A stretch of DNA of 42,644 nucleotides from Alphaproteobacteria bacterium (GTDB lineage: Bacteria > Pseudomonadota > Alphaproteobacteria > UBA828), in assembly GCA_022826345.1 (NCBI GenBank), contig JAJDVB010000170.1, forward strand, positions 1 through 42,644, given 5' to 3'. Positions 39,501-42,644 of the stretch are shown piece after piece (position 1 is the first letter of the stretch; each line of letters opens with the position of its first letter). The notes beneath the pieces are model-generated. The model was not told where the DNA came from and ran no database searches. It saw only the letters and a program-made list of their open reading frames with translations. The position numbers and the translations under genes are program-made.

Positions 39501-41645
39501 CTACTGGGGCTTGGCCAGGAAGGCGGCCAGCAAGAGCGCCCGTTGCACCAGGCTTACCCGCTGGACTGCCTCCTTGGCGGTGCCGCGATCGCGGCAAACC
39601 GGGCCGAAGCCGCAGACGCAGCCCGTCTTCGCCGGAACGAGGCCTGCGACCGACGGCCACGCCGAGGAGTGATGACCAACGGGGAGCTGGAGCTCCCGCG
39701 ACACGTCTTCGATCGCCTTCACGAGCCGCAACCCCTGCGCCCGTTCCTTCATCGGCGGGCGATCCGAGGTCTGGGTCAGCTTCCACCGCCGCCCCCTGTT
39801 GCCCAGGATTTCCTTCATCTGCCGCTCGACCCGCTCCGCATCCTCCACGTTGAAGTAGCTGACCATGATCGTGGCGGAGACCCGATGCGGCGCCATCATC
39901 GGGTGTCTCTCGGGCTCGATGTCCAGCACTTCCACGGCAAGCCGCGCCTTCGACGACGTCATCTGAGTCATCTCGTCGAGCTTGCCCCAAGTCCAGCGCA
40001 GCACGGGCACCCGTCTGGTGCGCTGGCCGGGACGCACCGGCTCTCCTTCCACGGAAAGACGATAGCGCCGCGCCCCGCGCCGGTTCGTCACGAGGTCGCC
40101 GGCCGCATCCACCGGGCCGAGAACGATGACGCGTTTCGCCCTGGCCGCCGCCTCCCGGATGAGCTGCGTGCTGTGCAACGCGCTCCGGCCCTCGTCGGTG
40201 TAGAGCAACACGGCCAGGGGTGTCCGGCTGAGCTTGCGGATGCGCCGCATGGCGCGCAGCGCATACTCCATGATCACGAGCGGCGCGCGGGACGAGCCGA
40301 TCCCTTCGCCGTAAACCCACTCGGGGTCCCGCCGGTAGGGTTGCACGGCGACCGCGGTGTCGATCGGCGTGTCCAGGTGCGCGATCAGCAACGTGCCGCC
40401 CTCGCGCCAACCGGAGGTAGCCCAGGTCCAGACCTCGGGGCCGTCCGTCAGATCCTTGACCGGCTTCAGGCCTAGGCCTTCGAGCATGCGTGTCGTCCTG
40501 GCGACCGCGTGTTCGATGCCCACCGGATCGTTGGTGGTGCTCGAAAGCTGCACCCAGTCCCGAAGACGCCGTTCGAGCCCCTCCCGGTTTTGCGTGACGT
40601 ACTGCAGTATCTGGCCGTTGGTGTCCTTCGCGCCCCCTTCCAGGGGCGAGACGCTGGGCGTACCGAAGTAGCGGGCGGTCGCGATATCAACCAGCCGGTT
40701 CACGAAGCCGGTGAAATCGAGACCCGCATGGTCCGCCCCCACCAGGTAGGAGCCGTGTTCGCCGAGGCTCGGCAGCGAGTTGGCCTCGAGGACGAAGAGC
40801 TGCCCGGCGTCGTCGAGCCTCATGTCGATCCTGGCGCAGTCGTTCAGGCCCAGCACCTTGAACGTCTGGATGGCGACCTCCCTGGCCTTCTCTGCCAGCT
40901 CGTCGCCGATGGGAGCCGGGCAGACCGGCCGGATCTCCCGGCCGCTGCGGCCCGTCTTGTCCTCGTAGGTGTAAATCTGCGCGCCATCGCCGAAGTCGAG
41001 CATGACCGGCTGAAACGCCTCCACCGGATCGTTGCCCAGGATGCCGACGTTGATCTCCCTGCCCGTGATGTACTGCTCGGCGAGGACGGGCTGGCGGAAC
41101 TCGTTGAAGATGACGGATGCCGCCTCGCGCAGGCCCTCCTCGTCGTCGACCACCTTGAGGCCGAAGGAGACCGCCTCGTTCTTCGGCTTCACGATCATCG
41201 GGTAGGTGAGGTCCGGCGGAAGCTCCGCGCTCGGCGTGTCGAGCACGGCGAAGTCGGGCGTGGGAACGCCGCGCTGGCGCAGCAGCATCTTGGTGACCAC
41301 CTTGTCGAGGGCCAGCGAATGGCCGAGCGGCCCGGAGCCGACGTAAGGGATGCCGACCATCTCCAGAATGCTCGGCACGTGGGTGTAGCGGGCCTGCCCC
41401 TGCAGCCCGTAGGAGACGTTGAACACCATGCCCGGTCGCTCGCCCTGGACGACCTGCGGCATGAAGTCTTCGAGCCGGTCGACCAGGTCCTTGTCCGCTT
41501 CCAGCGAGATGACCTGGTGGCCGCCCTTCTTCAGGGCGTCGGCCAGGCGCTTGATCGTCCTCAGGCCGATCTTCTCCCTGTTCGGCATGCCGAACAGGTT
41601 GATCACGTTCTTGCTGTCCCTGTTGTAGACGACCGCGATCTTCAT
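39501..41645 (-). CDS. ATP-grasp ligase fused to an M20-like peptidase domain
   Basis: A 714-aa fusion. Residues about 1-330 are a D-Ala-D-Ala-ligase-like ATP-grasp domain (GIPYVGSGPLGHSLALDK, YPMIVKPKNEAVSFGLKV, EINVGILGN, RIDMRLDDAGQLFVLEANSL) that would join two amino acids using ATP. Residues about 345-712 resemble M20-family metallopeptidases: LLIAHLDTP gives the first His-x-Asp, TDEGRSAL the Glu region, and the end (CGFGPV, then VQRVSLVQRALLLAAFLA) matches the C-terminus. The final zinc histidine (usually GAHT.DE) is replaced by RDRGTAKE, so the hydrolase may be partly degenerate or act as an editing or binding domain. GGGAAG precedes the ATG. First gene of a three-gene operon; peptide identity unknown. 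Confidence 0.85.
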   Translation of the reverse strand: MKIAVVYNRDSKNVINLFGMPNREKIGLRTIKRLADALKKGGHQVISLEADKDLVDRLEDFMPQVVQGERPGMVFNVSYGLQGQARYTHVPSILEMVGIPYVGSGPLGHSLALDKVVTKMLLRQRGVPTPDFAVLDTPSAELPPDLTYPMIVKPKNEAVSFGLKVVDDEEGLREAASVIFNEFRQPVLAEQYITGREINVGILGNDPVEAFQPVMLDFGDGAQIYTYEDKTGRSGREIRPVCPAPIGDELAEKAREVAIQTFKVLGLNDCARIDMRLDDAGQLFVLEANSLPSLGEHGSYLVGADHAGLDFTGFVNRLVDIATARYFGTPSVSPLEGGAKDTNGQILQYVTQNREGLERRLRDWVQLSSTTNDPVGIEHAVARTTRMLEGLGLKPVKDLTDGPEVWTWATSGWREGGTLLIAHLDTPIDTAVAVQPYRRDPEWVYGEGIGSSRAPLVIMEYALRAMRRIRKLSRTPLAVLLYTDEGRSALHSTQLIREAAARAKRVIVLGPVDAAGDLVTNRRGARRYRLSVEGEPVRPGQRTRRVPVLRWTWGKLDEMTQMTSSKARLAVEVLDIEPERHPMMAPHRVSATIMVSYFNVEDAERVERQMKEILGNRGRRWKLTQTSDRPPMKERAQGLRLVKAIEDVSRELQLPVGHHSSAWPSVAGLVPAKTGCVCGFGPVCRDRGTAKEAVQRVSLVQRALLLAAFLAKPQ

Positions 41646-42124
41646 GCTTCCCTTTCCGTTTGAGCGACTCCGGCCGGATATCGAGTTGTGCCGATTTGGT
41701 CCCGAACCGCGTCATGGTCAAGACGAATTGAACGCCGCATGGCGCGCCCCCGCGGCGCCGACCGCCGCCCCGCTGCGATGCGTTCGCTTCGCCGGGCATG
41801 GATCGCGGTGCCGCGTTTGAGCCGCTGTCCGGCGCGCTTACTCGGCGTCGATCGGCAAGCTAACGCCTTGGCGTCGTTCAATTCCAAGGCGCTGGTGCGA
41901 GTCCGGAACAGGGGGCGTCGCGGCAAACTGAACGCGGTGCCGCATGCACGAATCAATTCGATTGAAACGGCAATTTGGACTGGCTTTGGATTCCCATGTC
42001 ATTCGACTTTTGGAATAGAACAATGCAGCGTCAGATTCCCGCGCTGCTCACATTTGGGAATTGACGGTTGCGCCCGGTGAAGATCACTGTGACATGCGAC
42101 CGACTCCCTTGCGGATGCAGAGAA
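41646..42124. other. Gap without identifiable gene
   Basis: No convincing gene. A plus-strand frame (41688-42080) is Arg-rich and has no family likeness; it looks like a chance frame in GC-rich DNA. From about 41,940 the sequence is AT-richer (ATTCAATTCGATTGAAACGG and on), which may mark regulatory DNA or the edge of another transferred segment. The promoter of the ATP-grasp operon should lie near 41,650-41,720. Confidence 0.35.
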
Positions 42125-42529
42125 ATGACCGACTTGTCCCAGCAGAATCGATTGGACGCCGATGCTGGAACGTCCGACAACGCCGATGCTCCTGATGAGG
42201 AGGATGGCGACGATTCGGCCGAAGTCTCTTCGGAAACTGAGACGGTCCCATTCGCGTCCACTTCGCCAAGCGCCGACGCCGAATCGAGCCGGGCAGGCGA
42301 TCCGACCGACGACGCGGTGAGCTCCGTGCCGTCACTGGCGCGCAAGCGGTCGATGCTGAGTCTCCGCTCGGCAATTGCGTGGGCAAGACCGCTCGTGCCC
42401 ACCGTGGCGTCGACGCTGGGACTCGACGGTCTCGGCTCTCCGAAATCCGCCGATGCGGACACTGGAGAGACCGCTTCCAGGGACCTCCCGCGTCTCGGAC
42501 CTCCTGATACCAAACGCGCTCCAAATTGA
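42125..42529 (+). CDS. Doubtful acidic hypothetical protein
   Basis: A 134-aa frame from an ATG at 42125 with a long acidic, Ser/Asp/Glu-rich start (DADAGTSDNADAPDEEDGDD) and a less biased second half (SMLSLRSAIAWARPLVPTVA). No domain, signal or clear ribosome binding site is seen. The opposite strand is open over the same span, so this may not be a real gene. Confidence 0.3.
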   Translation: MTDLSQQNRLDADAGTSDNADAPDEEDGDDSAEVSSETETVPFASTSPSADAESSRAGDPTDDAVSSVPSLARKRSMLSLRSAIAWARPLVPTVASTLGLDGLGSPKSADADTGETASRDLPRLGPPDTKRAPN

Positions 42530-42606
42530 CTCATTATCTCAATATGTTGTGGTGATGGACGGGACAACCTCCATAGACTGTGGTGATCGAGTCTCACCGT
42601 CGGAGG

Positions 42607-42644
42607 ATGATGATGAGTGCGGCAACGCCGATAATCTGGCCGGA
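42607..42644 (+). CDS. Start of a gene cut by the right edge
   Basis: Three tandem ATG codons (42607, 42610, 42613) follow a GTCGGAGG stretch that would serve as ribosome binding site for the later ATGs. The visible frame reads MMMSAATPIIWP and runs off the window. Too short to name. Confidence 0.4.
   Translation, partial: MMMSAATPIIWP

Noticed and set aside
41688..42080. Plus-strand frame of 130 codons right of the ATP-grasp operon
   Set aside because: Arg-rich, no ribosome binding site, no recognisable domain and mixed composition along its length.

Overview
The window is high-GC DNA with short intergenic gaps, GTG/TTG starts and ATGA/GTGA overlaps. The gene set is acyl-CoA catabolism, a LivM permease, P4-type integrases, a CIRCE element and a ROSE-like leader on small heat-shock genes. 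This fits an alphaproteobacterium, probably Rhodospirillales or a relative; the genus cannot be told from sequence alone. No rRNA, tRNA or CRISPR array was seen.

Region 1 (1 to about 13,020) looks like chromosomal backbone. It carries two crotonases, an M3 oligoendopeptidase, a short-chain dehydrogenase, a VOC protein, a molybdopterin-binding oxidoreductase large subunit, a SnoaL-like protein and a LivM permease. At least four copies of a palindrome-rich dispersed repeat lie between these genes, and none was noticed to the right of 13 kb. Two small foreign-looking cassettes interrupt it: a RelE-like toxin with an unusual helical partner (3094-3903), and a clearly AT-richer three-gene operon (6055-7719) of a RelE/Gp49-like protein, an XRE regulator and an unrecognised third protein.

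Region 2 (about 13,020-21,545) is an integrative element inserted directly upstream of livM. It has two tandem P4-type tyrosine recombinases and one very large protein (1741 aa) joining a DnaQ-like exonuclease, a RecQ helicase and a UvrD/Rep helicase. A decayed copy of the second integrase's C-terminus ends the region. This is the best candidate for an uncharacterised genome-defence or DNA-processing system.

Region 3 (about 21,600-41,650) reads as a stress and ion-homeostasis island: ZIP and MFS transporters, NhaA, three Hsp20 proteins, an SLC13/RCK transporter, a Kef-type antiporter, MgtE, a soluble MgtE_N/CBS protein, MscS, and a three-gene peptide-metabolism operon (ATP-grasp/M20 fusion, gamma-glutamyltransferase, N-formylglutamate amidohydrolase). 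It is scattered with gene remnants: a formate/nitrite transporter, a second NhaA, a truncated SOUL lipoprotein, an adenylosuccinate-synthetase-like start joined to an ATP-grasp fragment, and a truncated CorA/ZntB. Some remnants duplicate intact neighbours, which suggests repeated recombination inside the island. Heat-shock control is readable from the DNA: a CIRCE operator at a sigma-70-like promoter for the rightward Hsp20 operon, and an RpoH-like promoter plus ROSE-type thermosensor for the leftward Hsp20.

The right end (41,650-42,644) holds little that can be identified: one doubtful acidic ORF and the first codons of a gene running off the edge.
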